64,000 nucleotides of DNA from Kitasatospora sp. NBC_01246 (GTDB taxonomy: Bacteria; Actinomycetota; Actinomycetes; Streptomycetales; Streptomycetaceae). This document shows positions 16,898-25,794 of the stretch, one piece after another. A model generated the notes under the pieces. The model was not told the origin of the DNA and did no database searches. It saw only the letters and a list, made by a program, of their open reading frames with translations. The position numbers and the translations under genes are program-made. Positions within the stretch are counted from its first letter, which is position 1. Each line of letters begins with the position of its first letter. The DNA lies in assembly GCF_036226505.1 (NCBI RefSeq), contig NZ_CP108484.1, positions 5,146,001 to 5,210,000 of the forward strand, in the 5' to 3' direction.

Positions 16898-17389
16898 ATG
16901 AGCGATCCCACCGCACCCGCCCCGGCCGTCCGCCCGATCGAGCCGGCCGTCCACCTCGCCCTGCTGGAACGCGACGACGCGGGGCGCCCGCCGGTCCGGT
17001 CGGTGGACCGGACCGGCGGTGCCCCGCTGCGCTGCTGCCTCACCCGGGCGCTGCCCGGCGACCGGATCGCGCTGGTCGGCTACGCGCCGCTGCGCCGCTG
17101 GGCCGCCGAGACCGGCGCCGACCCGGGCCCGTACGACGAGGTCGGCCCGGTCTTCCTGCACGACCACGCCTGCGCCGGAGCGGGCCCGGCCTGGCCGGCC
17201 GGGTACCACCTGGGCGCGCGGGTGCTGCGGGCCTACGACCGGCACGGCCACATCCTGGGCGGGGTGCCCGTCACCCCCGACACCGCCGAGGCGGCCGCCG
17301 CGGAGCTGCTCGCCGACCCCGAGGTGGCCGTGGTGCACGTCCGCGCCGTGGAGTTCGGCTGCTTCCAGCACGAAGTCCGCCGGGCCTGA
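16898..17389 (+). CDS. DUF1203 family protein
   Basis: A 163-aa cytosolic protein. The pattern CRCCLTRALPGDRIALVGYAP-like core (here RCCLTRALPGDRIALVGYAP), the segment GPVFLHDHAC and the C-terminal EFGCFQHEVRRA are characteristic of DUF1203, a widespread family of about 160 residues with no established activity. The conserved Cys and His residues could bind a metal, but that is inference. It converges on msrA with only 18 bp between stops and is probably leaderless. Confidence 0.85.
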   Translation: MSDPTAPAPAVRPIEPAVHLALLERDDAGRPPVRSVDRTGGAPLRCCLTRALPGDRIALVGYAPLRRWAAETGADPGPYDEVGPVFLHDHACAGAGPAWPAGYHLGARVLRAYDRHGHILGGVPVTPDTAEAAAAELLADPEVAVVHVRAVEFGCFQHEVRRA

Positions 17390-17407
17390 GGCCCGGCGCC
17401 GGGCGGG

Positions 17408-18073
17408 TCAGTCGCCGGTGCGGGCCACGCCGATCGGGCAGCTGGCGCCGGTGCCGCCGAGGCCGCAGTAGCCGTTCGGGTTCTTGGCGTCGGACAGGTA
17501 CTGCTGGTGGTACGGCTCGGCCGGGTAGAACGGGCCCGCCGGGGCGATCTCGGTGGTGATCGGCCCCAGGCCGATCGCCGTCAGCGCCGGCTGGAACGCC
17601 TCGCGGCTGGCGGCCACCGTCGCGGCCTGGGCCGGGGAGTGGGTGTAGACGGCGGACCGGTACTGGGTGCCGACGTCATTGCCCTGCCGGTTGCCCTGGG
17701 TCGGGTCGTGCGCCTCCCAGAAGGTCTTCAGCAGCCGCTCGTACGAGACGACCGCCGGGTCGAAGACCACCCGGACCGCCTCGGTGTGCCCCGTCCGGCC
17801 GCTGCACACCTCCTCGTACGTGGGGTTGGGGGTGTGCCCGCCCTGGTAGCCGACCAGGGTCGTCCAGACGCCGGGCAGCCGCCAGAACGTGCGCTCGGCG
17901 CCCCAGAAGCAGCCCAGCCCGAAGTCGGCCACCTCCAGCCCGGCCGGGTACGGGCCGGTGAGCGGGTTGCCGAGCACGGTGTGCGGCTCGCGCAGGGTGA
18001 AGCCCGGCGTGTCCCGGCCGGGCAGCGCCTGGTCGGCGGGGACGAGCGAGGTCTTGTCGCGGTTGAACAGCAC
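17408..18073 (-). CDS. msrA: Peptide methionine sulfoxide reductase MsrA
   Basis: A 221-aa cytosolic repair enzyme that reduces the S-epimer of methionine sulfoxide in proteins. The catalytic motif GLGCFWGAE has Cys55. The family core continues with [25 protein letters not shown]-type sequence and the catalytic Glu/Tyr environment. The C-terminal NGYCGLGG supplies the resolving Cys. The GTG at 18073 gives the usual N-terminus [10 protein letters not shown] and has GGAG six bases upstream (18080-18083). A TTG at 18115 would add 14 residues without a better ribosome site. The gene diverges from the cystathionine gamma-synthase/lyase gene. Confidence 0.93.
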   Translation of the reverse strand: MLFNRDKTSLVPADQALPGRDTPGFTLREPHTVLGNPLTGPYPAGLEVADFGLGCFWGAERTFWRLPGVWTTLVGYQGGHTPNPTYEEVCSGRTGHTEAVRVVFDPAVVSYERLLKTFWEAHDPTQGNRQGNDVGTQYRSAVYTHSPAQAATVAASREAFQPALTAIGLGPITTEIAPAGPFYPAEPYHQQYLSDAKNPNGYCGLGGTGASCPIGVARTGD

Positions 18074-18203
18074 GGCCTGCTCCAGCTGGGTCGGGAACCG
18101 TTGTGCAGCTTTCAACGCTCACGGCCGCCGCCGGATTCCGGGCAGCCCCGGCGCTTTCCGGACGGCGGCACCCCTTCCGGGAGGCGGCCCGGCATTCGCC
18201 CAC

Positions 18204-18209
18204 TACGCT
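18204..18209 (+). promoter_or_regulatory. -10 element of a leaderless transcript
   Basis: TACGCT ends seven bases before the ATG at 18217, which has no ribosome binding site. Confidence 0.45.
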
Positions 18210-18216
18210 CGTTGTC

Positions 18217-19371
18217 ATGACCGAGCACCAGCTTCCCCAGGGCTTCGAGACCCTCGCCATCCACGCGGGTCAGGAAGCAGACCCCCAGACCGGGGCCGTC
18301 GTCACGCCGATCTACCAGGTGTCCACCTACAAGCAGGACGGGGTGGGCGGCCTCCGGGGCGGCTACGAGTACAGCCGTAGCGCCAACCCGACCCGGACCG
18401 CGCTGGAGGAGTGCCTCGCGGCACTGGAGGGCGGCTCCCGCGGCCTGGCCTTCGCCTCCGGCCTGGCCGCCGAGGACACCCTGCTGCGCACCATCCTCAA
18501 GCCGGGCGACCACATCGTGATCCCCAACGACGCCTACGGCGGCACCTTCCGGCTCTTCGCCAAGGTCCTGACCCGCTGGGGCGTCGAGTTCTCCGTCGCG
18601 AACTTCCAGGACCTGGCGACCGTCCGCGAGGCGCTGCGCCCCAACACCCGCGCGGTCTGGGTGGAGACCCCGTCCAACCCGCTGCTGGGCATCACCGACC
18701 TGACCGCGCTCGCCGAGGTCGCGCACGGCGCCGGCGCGCTGCTGGTGGTCGACAACACCTTCGCCAGCCCGTACCTGCAGCAGCCGATCGCGCTCGGCGC
18801 GGACGCCGTCGTGCACTCCACCACCAAGTACATGGGCGGCCACTCGGACGTCGTGGGCGGTGCGCTGGTGCTGGCCGAGGCGGGCCTCGGCGAGGAGGTC
18901 GCCTACCACCAGAACGCGATGGGCGCCGTCTCCGGCCCGTTCGACGCCTGGCTGGTGCTGCGCGGCATCAAGACGCTCGGCGTCCGGATGGACCGGCACA
19001 GCTCGAACGCGGAGAAGGTCGCCGAGCTGCTGGCGGGCCACCCCAAGGTGAGCCAGGTGCTCTACCCGGGCCTGCCCGAGCACCCCGGCCACGACATCGC
19101 CGCCAAGCAGATGAAGGCGTTCGGCGGCATGGTCTCGTTCCGCGTCAACGGCGGCGAGGAGGCGGCGGTCGAGGTCTGCAACCGCACGCAGCTCTTCACC
19201 CTCGGCGAGTCGCTGGGCGGCGTCGAGTCGCTGATCGAGCACCCGGGCCGGATGACCCACGCCTCGGTGGCCGGTTCGGCCCTGGAGGTGCCCGCCGACC
19301 TGGTGCGCGTCTCGGTCGGCATCGAGTCGATCGACGACCTGCTGGCCGACCTCCAGCAGGCCCTCGGCTGA
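18217..19371 (+). CDS. metB: Cystathionine gamma-synthase / gamma-lyase
   Basis: A 384-aa PLP enzyme of the Cys/Met metabolism family (fold type I). PLP Lys204 is in HSTTKYMGGHSD. The active-site Tyr/Arg region is YEYSRSANPTR, and PLP-contacting VVDNTFASPYLQ precedes the Lys. SLGGVESLIEHP lies near the C-terminus. In streptomycetes this subgroup makes cystathionine from O-succinyl- or O-acetylhomoserine, or cleaves cystathionine to cysteine. Sequence alone does not separate the two, and the presence of Cbs in the window makes the lyase direction plausible. It is probably leaderless. The minus-strand MarR gene ends only 6 bp after its stop. Confidence 0.9.
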   Translation: MTEHQLPQGFETLAIHAGQEADPQTGAVVTPIYQVSTYKQDGVGGLRGGYEYSRSANPTRTALEECLAALEGGSRGLAFASGLAAEDTLLRTILKPGDHIVIPNDAYGGTFRLFAKVLTRWGVEFSVANFQDLATVREALRPNTRAVWVETPSNPLLGITDLTALAEVAHGAGALLVVDNTFASPYLQQPIALGADAVVHSTTKYMGGHSDVVGGALVLAEAGLGEEVAYHQNAMGAVSGPFDAWLVLRGIKTLGVRMDRHSSNAEKVAELLAGHPKVSQVLYPGLPEHPGHDIAAKQMKAFGGMVSFRVNGGEEAAVEVCNRTQLFTLGESLGGVESLIEHPGRMTHASVAGSALEVPADLVRVSVGIESIDDLLADLQQALG

Positions 19372-19377
19372 CGGTGC

Positions 19378-19857
19378 CTAGCCGCCCTGCCGGCCCGCCG
19401 TGTACGACTCCATGGAGTGGTTGAAGCGGGCCAGCAGGGCGCAGAACGCGCGCTGTTCCTCGGGCGGCCAGTCGGCCACCAGTCGGCGGGCCAACTCGGC
19501 CCGCCCGGCACGGACTTCGGCCAGCCGACGGGCACCGATCGGGGAGAGTGCGAGCCGTACGGCACGGCGGTCGGCCGGGTCCTGGACCCGGCCGACCAGC
19601 CCGGCCGCGACCAGCGGGGCGACCTGCCGGGTGACGGTGGAGGAGTCGACGCCCAGGGCGTCGGCCAGGGCCTTGACGTTGGCGGGTCCGTGCCGCTCCA
19701 GCCGGTCGAGCAGCAGATAGGCGGCCCGGTCCAGTACGCCCACCCCGTCGGAGCTGCGGACCTGTTCCATGCGCCGGGCGAACACCGCCAGCTGGTACTG
19801 GAGTTGGGCGTGCAGGGGGTCGGTGCGGTCGGTGGCCTGGGGCGAGGTCGTCGTCAT
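19378..19857 (-). CDS. MarR family transcriptional regulator
   Basis: A 159-aa dimeric winged-helix regulator. The DNA-recognition region is ANVKALADALGVDSSTVTRQ (about residues 60-79), followed by the wing segment DPADRRAVRLALSPIGARRL with the conserved DxRRxxV pattern. Helices at both ends form the dimer interface. The ligand is unknown, but Cys138 in AFCALLARF could be redox-sensitive (inference). It diverges from threonine ammonia-lyase with a 122-bp shared promoter region and converges on the cystathionine enzyme gene, so it may autoregulate or control the neighbouring amino-acid genes. No convincing palindrome was seen in the shared region. Confidence 0.9.
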   Translation of the reverse strand: MTTTSPQATDRTDPLHAQLQYQLAVFARRMEQVRSSDGVGVLDRAAYLLLDRLERHGPANVKALADALGVDSSTVTRQVAPLVAAGLVGRVQDPADRRAVRLALSPIGARRLAEVRAGRAELARRLVADWPPEEQRAFCALLARFNHSMESYTAGRQGG

Positions 19858-19967
19858 CGCGGCTCACGATCGTCGTGCGGTGAGGGAGGCTCAGGACCAG
19901 CAGCGTACGCGGGCCGGGCGGGCCCGGGAACAGTGCCGACATCCCGGGTTGGCACTCCCGCCCGCCG

Positions 19968-19973
19968 TAGGCT
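19968..19973 (+). promoter_or_regulatory. -10 element of a leaderless transcript
   Basis: TAGGCT ends six bases before the threonine ammonia-lyase ATG. The same hexamer and spacing occur before the gene at 8411. Confidence 0.45.
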
Positions 19974-19979
19974 GGCGCC

Positions 19980-21191
19980 ATGCACAGCTGGCCGATCACC
20001 ATCGACGATGTCCGCGGCGCCCAGAAGATGCTCGCCGGGGTCGCCCGGGTGACACCGATGGAGGGCAGCCGGCACCTGTCCGCGCTGATCGGCGCGCCGG
20101 TCCACCTGAAGTGCGAGAACCTCCAGCGCACCGGTTCGTTCAAGCTGCGCGGGGCGTACGTGCGGATCGCGGGGCTCTCGCCGGTGCAGCGGGCCGGCGG
20201 GGTGGTCGCGGCGAGCGCCGGGAACCACGCCCAGGGCGTGGCGCTGGCGGCCGCGCTGCTCGGGGTCCGCTCGACGGTCTTCATGCCGGTGGCCGCGCCG
20301 CTGCCCAAGGTCGCGGCGACCCGCGAGTACGGCGCCGAGGTCCGGCTGTCCGGTGCCACGGTGGACGAGGCGCTGCGGGCCGCGCAGCGCTACTCGGAGG
20401 CGACCGGCGCGGTCTTCATCCACCCCTTCGACCACTGGGACGTGGTCACCGGCCAGGCCACCGTCGGCCTGGAGATCCTGGAGCAGTGCCCGGAGGTGCG
20501 CACCATCCTGGTCGGGGTGGGCGGCGGCGGGCTGCTGGCCGGGATCGCGGCGGCGGTGAAGCCGATCCGCCCGGACGTGCGGGTGATCGGGGTGCAGGCG
20601 GCCGCCGCGGCCGCGTACCCACCCTCGCTGGCGGCGGGTAGGCCGGTGACGCTGGAGCGCTACGCCACCATGGCGGACGGGATCATGGTCGGCCGGCCCG
20701 GGGACATCCCGTTCGAGGTGATCAACGCCCTGGCGGACGGTGTGCGGACGGTCTCCGAGGACTCCCTCTCGCGGGCCCTGCTGCTCGGCCTGGAGCGGCT
20801 GAAGCTGGTGGTGGAGCCGGCCGGGGCGAGCCCGGTGGCGGCCCTGCTGGAGCAGCCGGAGTCCTTCGAGGGCCCGGTGGTGGCGGTGCTCTCGGGCGGC
20901 AACATCGACCCGCAGCTGATGCAGCGGGTGCTGCGGCACGGCCTGGCGGCGGCCGGGCGCTACCTGTCGCTGCGGGTGCGGCTGGCGGACCGGCCGGGCG
21001 CGCTGGCGGACCTGCTCGGGGTGCTCACCCGGGTGGACGCGAACGTGCTGGACGTGGCGCACGTGCGGATCGACCCGCAGCTCGGGCTGACCGAGGTCGA
21101 GGTGGACCTCCATCTGGAGACCAAGGGGCCCGAGCACTGCGCGGCGGTGCTCGGGGAGCTGCGCGAAGCCGGGTACGTCGTCTCGCACTGA
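19980..21191 (+). CDS. ilvA: Threonine ammonia-lyase (threonine dehydratase)
   Basis: A 403-aa PLP enzyme that deaminates threonine (and serine) to 2-oxobutyrate. PLP Lys55 is in RTGSFKLRGAY. SAGNHAQGVALAA is the substrate-binding loop, and GVGGGGLLAGIA binds the PLP phosphate. One ACT-like domain occupies about 325-403 (LADRPGALADLLGVL). The single short ACT domain fits the TdcB/catabolic-type enzyme of about 400 aa rather than the 500-aa biosynthetic form with two ACT-like repeats. Either way 2-oxobutyrate feeds isoleucine or propionyl-CoA. It diverges from a MarR regulator. The gene symbol is used in the broad sense. Confidence 0.92.
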   Translation: MHSWPITIDDVRGAQKMLAGVARVTPMEGSRHLSALIGAPVHLKCENLQRTGSFKLRGAYVRIAGLSPVQRAGGVVAASAGNHAQGVALAAALLGVRSTVFMPVAAPLPKVAATREYGAEVRLSGATVDEALRAAQRYSEATGAVFIHPFDHWDVVTGQATVGLEILEQCPEVRTILVGVGGGGLLAGIAAAVKPIRPDVRVIGVQAAAAAAYPPSLAAGRPVTLERYATMADGIMVGRPGDIPFEVINALADGVRTVSEDSLSRALLLGLERLKLVVEPAGASPVAALLEQPESFEGPVVAVLSGGNIDPQLMQRVLRHGLAAAGRYLSLRVRLADRPGALADLLGVLTRVDANVLDVAHVRIDPQLGLTEVEVDLHLETKGPEHCAAVLGELREAGYVVSH

Positions 21192-21362
21192 GCGAGCGCG
21201 CCCGGCGCCGGGCGCTTCCGGGGCCCCTCGGAGCGACGGCCGAGTCGCCCGCCCGGCGAGGACCGAGTCGCCCGCCCGCCCGCATTCGGGGCAGAGTGGG
21301 ACAGACCACTGGAATTCGCCCAAGCGACAGCGCCCCTATCGTCCGAGGAGATGAGGCAGGCC

Positions 21363-22433
21363 ATGGCGCCAGCCATCCAAGCCGAGAACCTGGTGAAGAC
21401 CTTCGGTGACGTACGAGCCCTGGACGGCGTCAGTCTCGACGTTCCCGAGGGCACGGTGCTGGGGCTGCTCGGCCCGAACGGAGCCGGCAAGACCACCACC
21501 GTGCGCGTCCTCACCACCCTGCTCCGGCCCGATTCCGGCCGTGCGGTGGTCGCCGGGGTCGACGTCCTGAAACACCCCAACCAGGTGCGCAGCCTGATCG
21601 GCCTCTCCGGCCAGTACGCCGCCGTCGACGAGTACCTCACCGGGTTCGAGAACCTGCAGATGGTCGGCGAGCTGTACCAGATGACCGGCCGGGCGGCGAA
21701 GGCCCGGGCGCTGGAGCTGCTGGAGTGGTTCAACCTCTCCGAGGCCAGGGACCGCACCGCCAAGACCTACTCCGGCGGCATGCGGCGCCGGCTCGACCTG
21801 GCCGCCGCGCTGGTCGTCCGGCCGCCGGTGATGTTCCTGGACGAGCCGACCACCGGACTCGACCCGCGCAACCGGCTGGCCCTCTGGGAGGTCATCGAGA
21901 CCCTGGTCGAGCAGGGCACCACCCTGCTGCTCACCACCCAGTACCTGGAGGAGGCGGACCGCCTCGCCCACGACATCGCCGTGGTCGACCACGGCCGGGT
22001 GATCGCCCGCGGCACCGCCGACCAGCTCAAGGCGCAGATCGGCGGCGAGCGGATCGAGGTCGTGGTGCACCGCGCCGACCTCGTCGCCGAGGCCGTCGAG
22101 GCGCTGTCCGAGTACGCCAAGGGCGATCCGGCGGTGGAGAAGAACACCCGCCGGATCACCGTGCCGGTCAGCGGTGGCGCGCGAGTGCTCGCCGACGCCA
22201 TCCGCGAGCTGGACGCCCGCTCCATCGAGATCGACGACATCGGCCTGCGCCGCCCGACCCTGGACGACGTCTTCCTCTCGCTCACCGGCCACGTCACGGC
22301 GGCCGAGGACGAGGAGGGCGGCGCCGCCGGCAAGGGCCGGGGCAAGGGGCACGGCGGGCACGGCGGGGGCCGGGCCGGCGGGGACGGCCAGGACCCGGAC
22401 CAGCAGGCCGTCCCCGCCGGAAAGGAACGGTGA
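21363..22433 (+). CDS. ABC transporter ATP-binding protein, DrrA type
   Basis: A 356-aa cytosolic ATPase of the drug-exporter DRA family. The Walker A is GPNGAGKTT, the signature YSGGMRRRLDLA, the Walker B VMFLDEPTTGLD, and LLTTQYLEEADRLAH contains the family His-equivalent Gln (TTQYLEEAD is typical of DrrA). The C-terminal extension (about 240-315) ends at the conserved RPTLDDVFLSLTGH, followed by a 40-residue Gly/Lys/His-rich tail. The ATG at 21363 has GAGG six bases upstream and is preferred to the ATG at 21351, whose AGGAG is too close. It is followed after one base by its permease, forming one operon. The substrate is probably a hydrophobic natural product or lipid. Confidence 0.92.
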   Translation: MAPAIQAENLVKTFGDVRALDGVSLDVPEGTVLGLLGPNGAGKTTTVRVLTTLLRPDSGRAVVAGVDVLKHPNQVRSLIGLSGQYAAVDEYLTGFENLQMVGELYQMTGRAAKARALELLEWFNLSEARDRTAKTYSGGMRRRLDLAAALVVRPPVMFLDEPTTGLDPRNRLALWEVIETLVEQGTTLLLTTQYLEEADRLAHDIAVVDHGRVIARGTADQLKAQIGGERIEVVVHRADLVAEAVEALSEYAKGDPAVEKNTRRITVPVSGGARVLADAIRELDARSIEIDDIGLRRPTLDDVFLSLTGHVTAAEDEEGGAAGKGRGKGHGGHGGGRAGGDGQDPDQQAVPAGKER

Positions 22434-22434
22434 G

Positions 22435-23292
22435 ATGACCACTGCCACCGAGCACGCCATCGGCGGGGCGGTACCCAAGCAGCGCCGGGGCGCGGCGGCC
22501 ACCCTGCACGACTCCTGGGTGGTCGCCCGGCGCAACCTGCGCCGGATGACCCGGATCCCCGAGATCGTGGTCTTCGGACTGATGCAGCCCGTGATGTTCG
22601 TGCTGCTGTTCTCCTACGTCATGGGCGGGGCGATCCAGATCCCCGGGACGCAGGCCAGCTCCGACTCGTACATCCAGTTCCTGATGGCCGGCATCTTCGC
22701 CCAGACGGTCACCTTCGCGACGGCCGGTGCCTCCGCCGGCATCGCGGAGGACATGACCAAGGGGCTGGTCGACCGCTTCCGCTCGCTGCCGATGGCCCGC
22801 TCGGCGGTGCTGGTCGGCCGGACCCTGGCCGACCTCTGCCAGACCGCCTTCACCCTGGTGGTGCTGGCGGTGGTGGCGCTGCTGGTCGGCTGGCGGATCC
22901 ACGAGGGGGTGCCGAAGGCGCTCGCCGCGTTCGGGCTGCTGCTCCTGCTCGGCTACGCGTTCTCCTGGATCGGCGCGCTGATCGGCCTCTCGGTCCGCAG
23001 TCCCGAGGCGGCCACCTCGGCCGGGCTGATCTGGCTCTTCCCGCTGACCTTCATCTCCAACGCCTTCGTGCCGATCAGCTCGATGCCGGGCTGGTTGCAG
23101 GGGATCGCCTACTGGAACCCGTTCAGCGCCACCGTGCAGGCCTGCCGCAACCTGTTCGGCAACCAGGTCGGGCCGGTGGACAGCGCCTGGCCGATGCAGC
23201 ACGCGGAGCTGATGTCGGTGCTCTGGTCGGTGCTGATCACCGCCGTCTTCTCCTGGCTGTCGGTGCGCAAGTACCGCTCGGCCTCGGGCTGA
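22435..23292 (+). CDS. ABC-2 type transporter permease, DrrB type
   Basis: A 285-aa membrane protein with six predicted helices: about residues 44-64, 80-105, 130-155, 163-190, 198-225 and 258-275. The ABC-2 signature region is PMARSAVLVGRTLADL and the C-terminal block LTFISNAFVPISSMPGWLQ is typical of DrrB-type daunorubicin-resistance permeases. It starts one base after the ATPase stop codon, so it is translationally coupled, and a perfect terminator follows. No biosynthetic genes are adjacent that would reveal the substrate. Confidence 0.92.
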   Translation: MTTATEHAIGGAVPKQRRGAAATLHDSWVVARRNLRRMTRIPEIVVFGLMQPVMFVLLFSYVMGGAIQIPGTQASSDSYIQFLMAGIFAQTVTFATAGASAGIAEDMTKGLVDRFRSLPMARSAVLVGRTLADLCQTAFTLVVLAVVALLVGWRIHEGVPKALAAFGLLLLLGYAFSWIGALIGLSVRSPEAATSAGLIWLFPLTFISNAFVPISSMPGWLQGIAYWNPFSATVQACRNLFGNQVGPVDSAWPMQHAELMSVLWSVLITAVFSWLSVRKYRSASG

Positions 23293-23312
23293 GCCCGGCC
23301 GCCGGGACGCCG

Positions 23313-23349
23313 CGAGGGCGGCCGTGGACCTCGTCCACGGCCGCCCTCG
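23313..23349. terminator. Bidirectional terminator between the ABC operon and greA
   Basis: Perfect 17-bp arms (23313-23329 and 23333-23349) with a 3-base loop between convergent genes. Confidence 0.9.
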
Positions 23350-23366
23350 GCGTCAGGTGCGGGGGA

Positions 23367-23867
23367 TCAGCCGTTGTGCGGCTTGGCGTCGGTGACGGTG
23401 ACCGAGGCGGCCTTGCCGTTCGGCAGCTCGTACGTCGCCTCGTCGCCGACCTTCTTGCCGTCGATGGCGCGGCCCAGCGGCGACTGCGGGGAGTACACGT
23501 CGAGGTCGTCGCTGCCGGCCATCTCGCGCGAGCCGAGCAGGAAGGTCATGGTGTCGTCCTCGTCGCCGTCGAAGGCGACCGTGACGACCATGCCGGGGGC
23601 CACCACGCCGGAGTCCGCGGGGGCCTCGCCGACCTTGGCGCGCTCCAGGAGCTGGGTGAGCTGGCGGATCCGCAGCTCGTACTTGCCCTGCTCCTCCTTG
23701 GCCGCGTGGTAACCGGCGTTCTCCTTGAGGTCACCCTCCTCGCGCGCCGCCTCGATCTTCTGGGCGATCTCGATGCGCCAGGGGCCGCTCAGATGCTCCA
23801 GCTCGGCCTTGAGCTGGTCGTAGCCGGACTGAGTGAGCCAGGTCACGTTCTCGCTGGTCTGGGTCAC
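23367..23867 (-). CDS. greA: Transcription elongation factor GreA
   Basis: A 166-aa factor that inserts its N-terminal coiled coil into the RNA polymerase secondary channel and stimulates cleavage of backtracked RNA. The coiled-coil tip carries the acidic pair in AREEGDLKENAGYHAAKEEQ (conserved Asp and Glu). The C-terminal FKBP-like domain (about 88-166) ends SPLGRAIDGKKVGDEATYEL. The length is standard. The GTG start has AGGAG five bases upstream. On the minus strand TAGGCT at 24000-24005 could be its -10, leaving a leader of about 125 bases. Monocistronic. Confidence 0.95.
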   Translation of the reverse strand: MTQTSENVTWLTQSGYDQLKAELEHLSGPWRIEIAQKIEAAREEGDLKENAGYHAAKEEQGKYELRIRQLTQLLERAKVGEAPADSGVVAPGMVVTVAFDGDEDDTMTFLLGSREMAGSDDLDVYSPQSPLGRAIDGKKVGDEATYELPNGKAASVTVTDAKPHNG

Positions 23868-24154
23868 GGGTGCTCCTCGTAGGTGCTGGGGCTGTGCTGA
23901 GGGTGTGAGTCGTCAGCAGGGTGGCGGTGGAGATATCGGTCGTAACTACAAAGCAACGCCCGCTCCCGTACCTCTCGGTGCGGAAGGGGCGAAACCACGA
24001 GCCTAACAACTCCGGCCGACAAGCGGGAGAGTCGTCGGCGCGTCATTGACGACAGCATTGCGCCGAGATGTACAGGACCGGTGTGCGGGACATCCTGACG
24101 GATTCCCGCTCTTCCGATCGAATATGCGCCCGGGCGGGTCGCGATCGACGGCCG

Positions 24155-24568
24155 CTACTTCGCCGGCGTGCATCCCAGCAGCTCGGCGGTGGTGCCGCGG
24201 GCGGTGGTCCGCAGGCTGACCACGGCGTCGTAGTCGCCGCCGCCGGCCGGCACGGGGAAGTCGGCCACCCCGACCACCGCGCCGTTCTCGCCCTGCGAGC
24301 GGACGGTGCAGCTGCCCGCCGTGCCGTCGCTCTTGCGCACCGCCAGGTGCAGCTGCACCTCGGTGTCCGAGACGGCCTGGAAGGAGGGGACGCTGCCGTT
24401 GATGGTGGTCTCGCGGATCAGGTACGAGCCGCCCAGCCAGGCCACCAGGCCCAGCCCCAGCACGCCGCAGACCGCACCCGCCACCTTGAGGCGACGGTCG
24501 GACTCGCGGTCGCCGCGCCGGCCGTAGCGCCCCTCGGGCAGCTGCGGGGTGGTGGTGCCTGCGCTCAT
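24155..24568 (-). CDS. DUF4307 family membrane protein
   Basis: A 137-aa protein. A short basic cytoplasmic N-terminus with YGRRGDRESDRRLK is followed by one transmembrane helix (about residues 29-50, VAGAVCGVLGLGLVAWLGGSYL) and an extracytoplasmic beta-rich domain with two Cys residues (SCTVRSQ and LLGCTPAK) that may form a disulfide. This layout is DUF4307, an actinobacterial family that typically lies next to mca. No activity is known. It diverges from mca with a 271-bp gap. Confidence 0.85.
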   Translation of the reverse strand: MSAGTTTPQLPEGRYGRRGDRESDRRLKVAGAVCGVLGLGLVAWLGGSYLIRETTINGSVPSFQAVSDTEVQLHLAVRKSDGTAGSCTVRSQGENGAVVGVADFPVPAGGGDYDAVVSLRTTARGTTAELLGCTPAK

Positions 24569-24839
24569 CGGGCTCAGTCCTCTCCGGGAGGTACCCCCCG
24601 CGGTGGTGCCGGGGGAATGCGACGCTCCTCCAGTCCGTCACTATAGGAGGGGCACGCCCGCGGCCGGTCCGGCGGGGGCGCTGCTCGGCCGTGTCGGCGT
24701 CGTGCCGGCGGCGTGGTGAGGTCCTGCCGCGGCGCTCCCGGCGGCGGGCCCGCGGTGACGCGGCCCGAACCGAGCGGCTCGGACGGTGGGCAGACCGGAC
24801 TTCGCGGAAGGCCCAGACATTGTGGAAGGAACGCACGCG

Positions 24840-25745
24840 TTGACTGAGCAGTTGCGACTGATGGCGGTGCACGCCCACCCGGACGACGAGTCCAGCAAGG
24901 GCGCTGCCACCATGGCCATGTACGTCGACCAGGGGGTGGATGTGCTGGTGGCCACCTGCACCGGGGGGGAACGCGGGTCGGTCCTCAATCCGAAGCTGCA
25001 GGGCAAGCCGGAGATCGAGGAGAACATCCACGAGGTCCGGCGCAAGGAGATGGACGAGGCGCGCCGGATCCTCGGGGTCCGGCAGGCCTGGCTGGGCTTC
25101 GTCGACTCGGGCCTGCCCGAGGGCGACCCGCTGCCCCCGCTGCCCGAGGGGTGCTTCGCCCTGAAGGACGTCGCGGAGGCGGCCGAGCCGCTGGTCCGGC
25201 TGATCCGCGAGTTCAAGCCGCAGGTCATCACGACCTACGACGAGAACGGCGGCTACCCGCACCCGGACCACATCATGACCCACAAGATCACCATGCTGGC
25301 CTTCGACGCCGCCGGTGACCCGGACGCCTACCCGGAGTCCGGTGAGCCCTGGCAGCCGCTGAAGGTCTACTACAACCACGGCTTCCCGATGGGCCGGATC
25401 CGCGAGCTGCACGCGTACCTCACCGAGCACGGCCACGAGTCGCCGTACGGCGAGTGGATCGAGGGCTGGGAGAAGAGCGGCCGCAAGGAGCGCGAGATCA
25501 CCACCCGGGTCCGCTGCGACGACTGGTTCGAGACCAGGGACCGCGCGCTGATCGCGCACGCCACCCAGATCGACCCGGACGGGCCGTGGTTCCGCGTCCC
25601 GCTGGAGGTCCAGCGCGAGGTCTGGCCGACCGAGGACTACGAGCTGGCCCGGACCCTGATCGACGTCGACCTGCCGGAGGACGACCTGTTCGCCGGCCTG
25701 CGCACCCCCACCCTGGCCGCCGAGGCCACCGACACGCGCGACTGA
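24840..25745 (+). CDS. mca: Mycothiol S-conjugate amidase
   Basis: A 301-aa zinc amidase that cleaves mycothiol S-conjugates of toxins and antibiotics, releasing mercapturic acids for export. The metal site of the LmbE/PIG-L fold is AHPDDE (His13, Asp16) with His144 in YPHPDHIMTHK. TGGERGSVLNPKLQG and YYNHGFPM are Mca-specific blocks that separate it from the deacetylase MshB. The TTG at 24840 (LTEQLRLMAVHAHPD) has GGAAGGA upstream and gives the family-typical N-terminus, so it is preferred to earlier in-frame starts. It is followed by a tiny membrane-protein gene 49 bp later, likely co-transcribed. Confidence 0.93.
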   Translation: MTEQLRLMAVHAHPDDESSKGAATMAMYVDQGVDVLVATCTGGERGSVLNPKLQGKPEIEENIHEVRRKEMDEARRILGVRQAWLGFVDSGLPEGDPLPPLPEGCFALKDVAEAAEPLVRLIREFKPQVITTYDENGGYPHPDHIMTHKITMLAFDAAGDPDAYPESGEPWQPLKVYYNHGFPMGRIRELHAYLTEHGHESPYGEWIEGWEKSGRKEREITTRVRCDDWFETRDRALIAHATQIDPDGPWFRVPLEVQREVWPTEDYELARTLIDVDLPEDDLFAGLRTPTLAAEATDTRD

Positions 25746-25794
25746 ACCACCCCCCGATGGCCCGGCTCCCCGTGAGCCGGGCCACCATAGAGAT

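Noticed and set aside
18074-18115. Upstream TTG start of msrA
   Set aside because: It adds 14 residues without a good ribosome site; the GTG at 18073 has GGAG at ideal spacing and the family-typical N-terminus.
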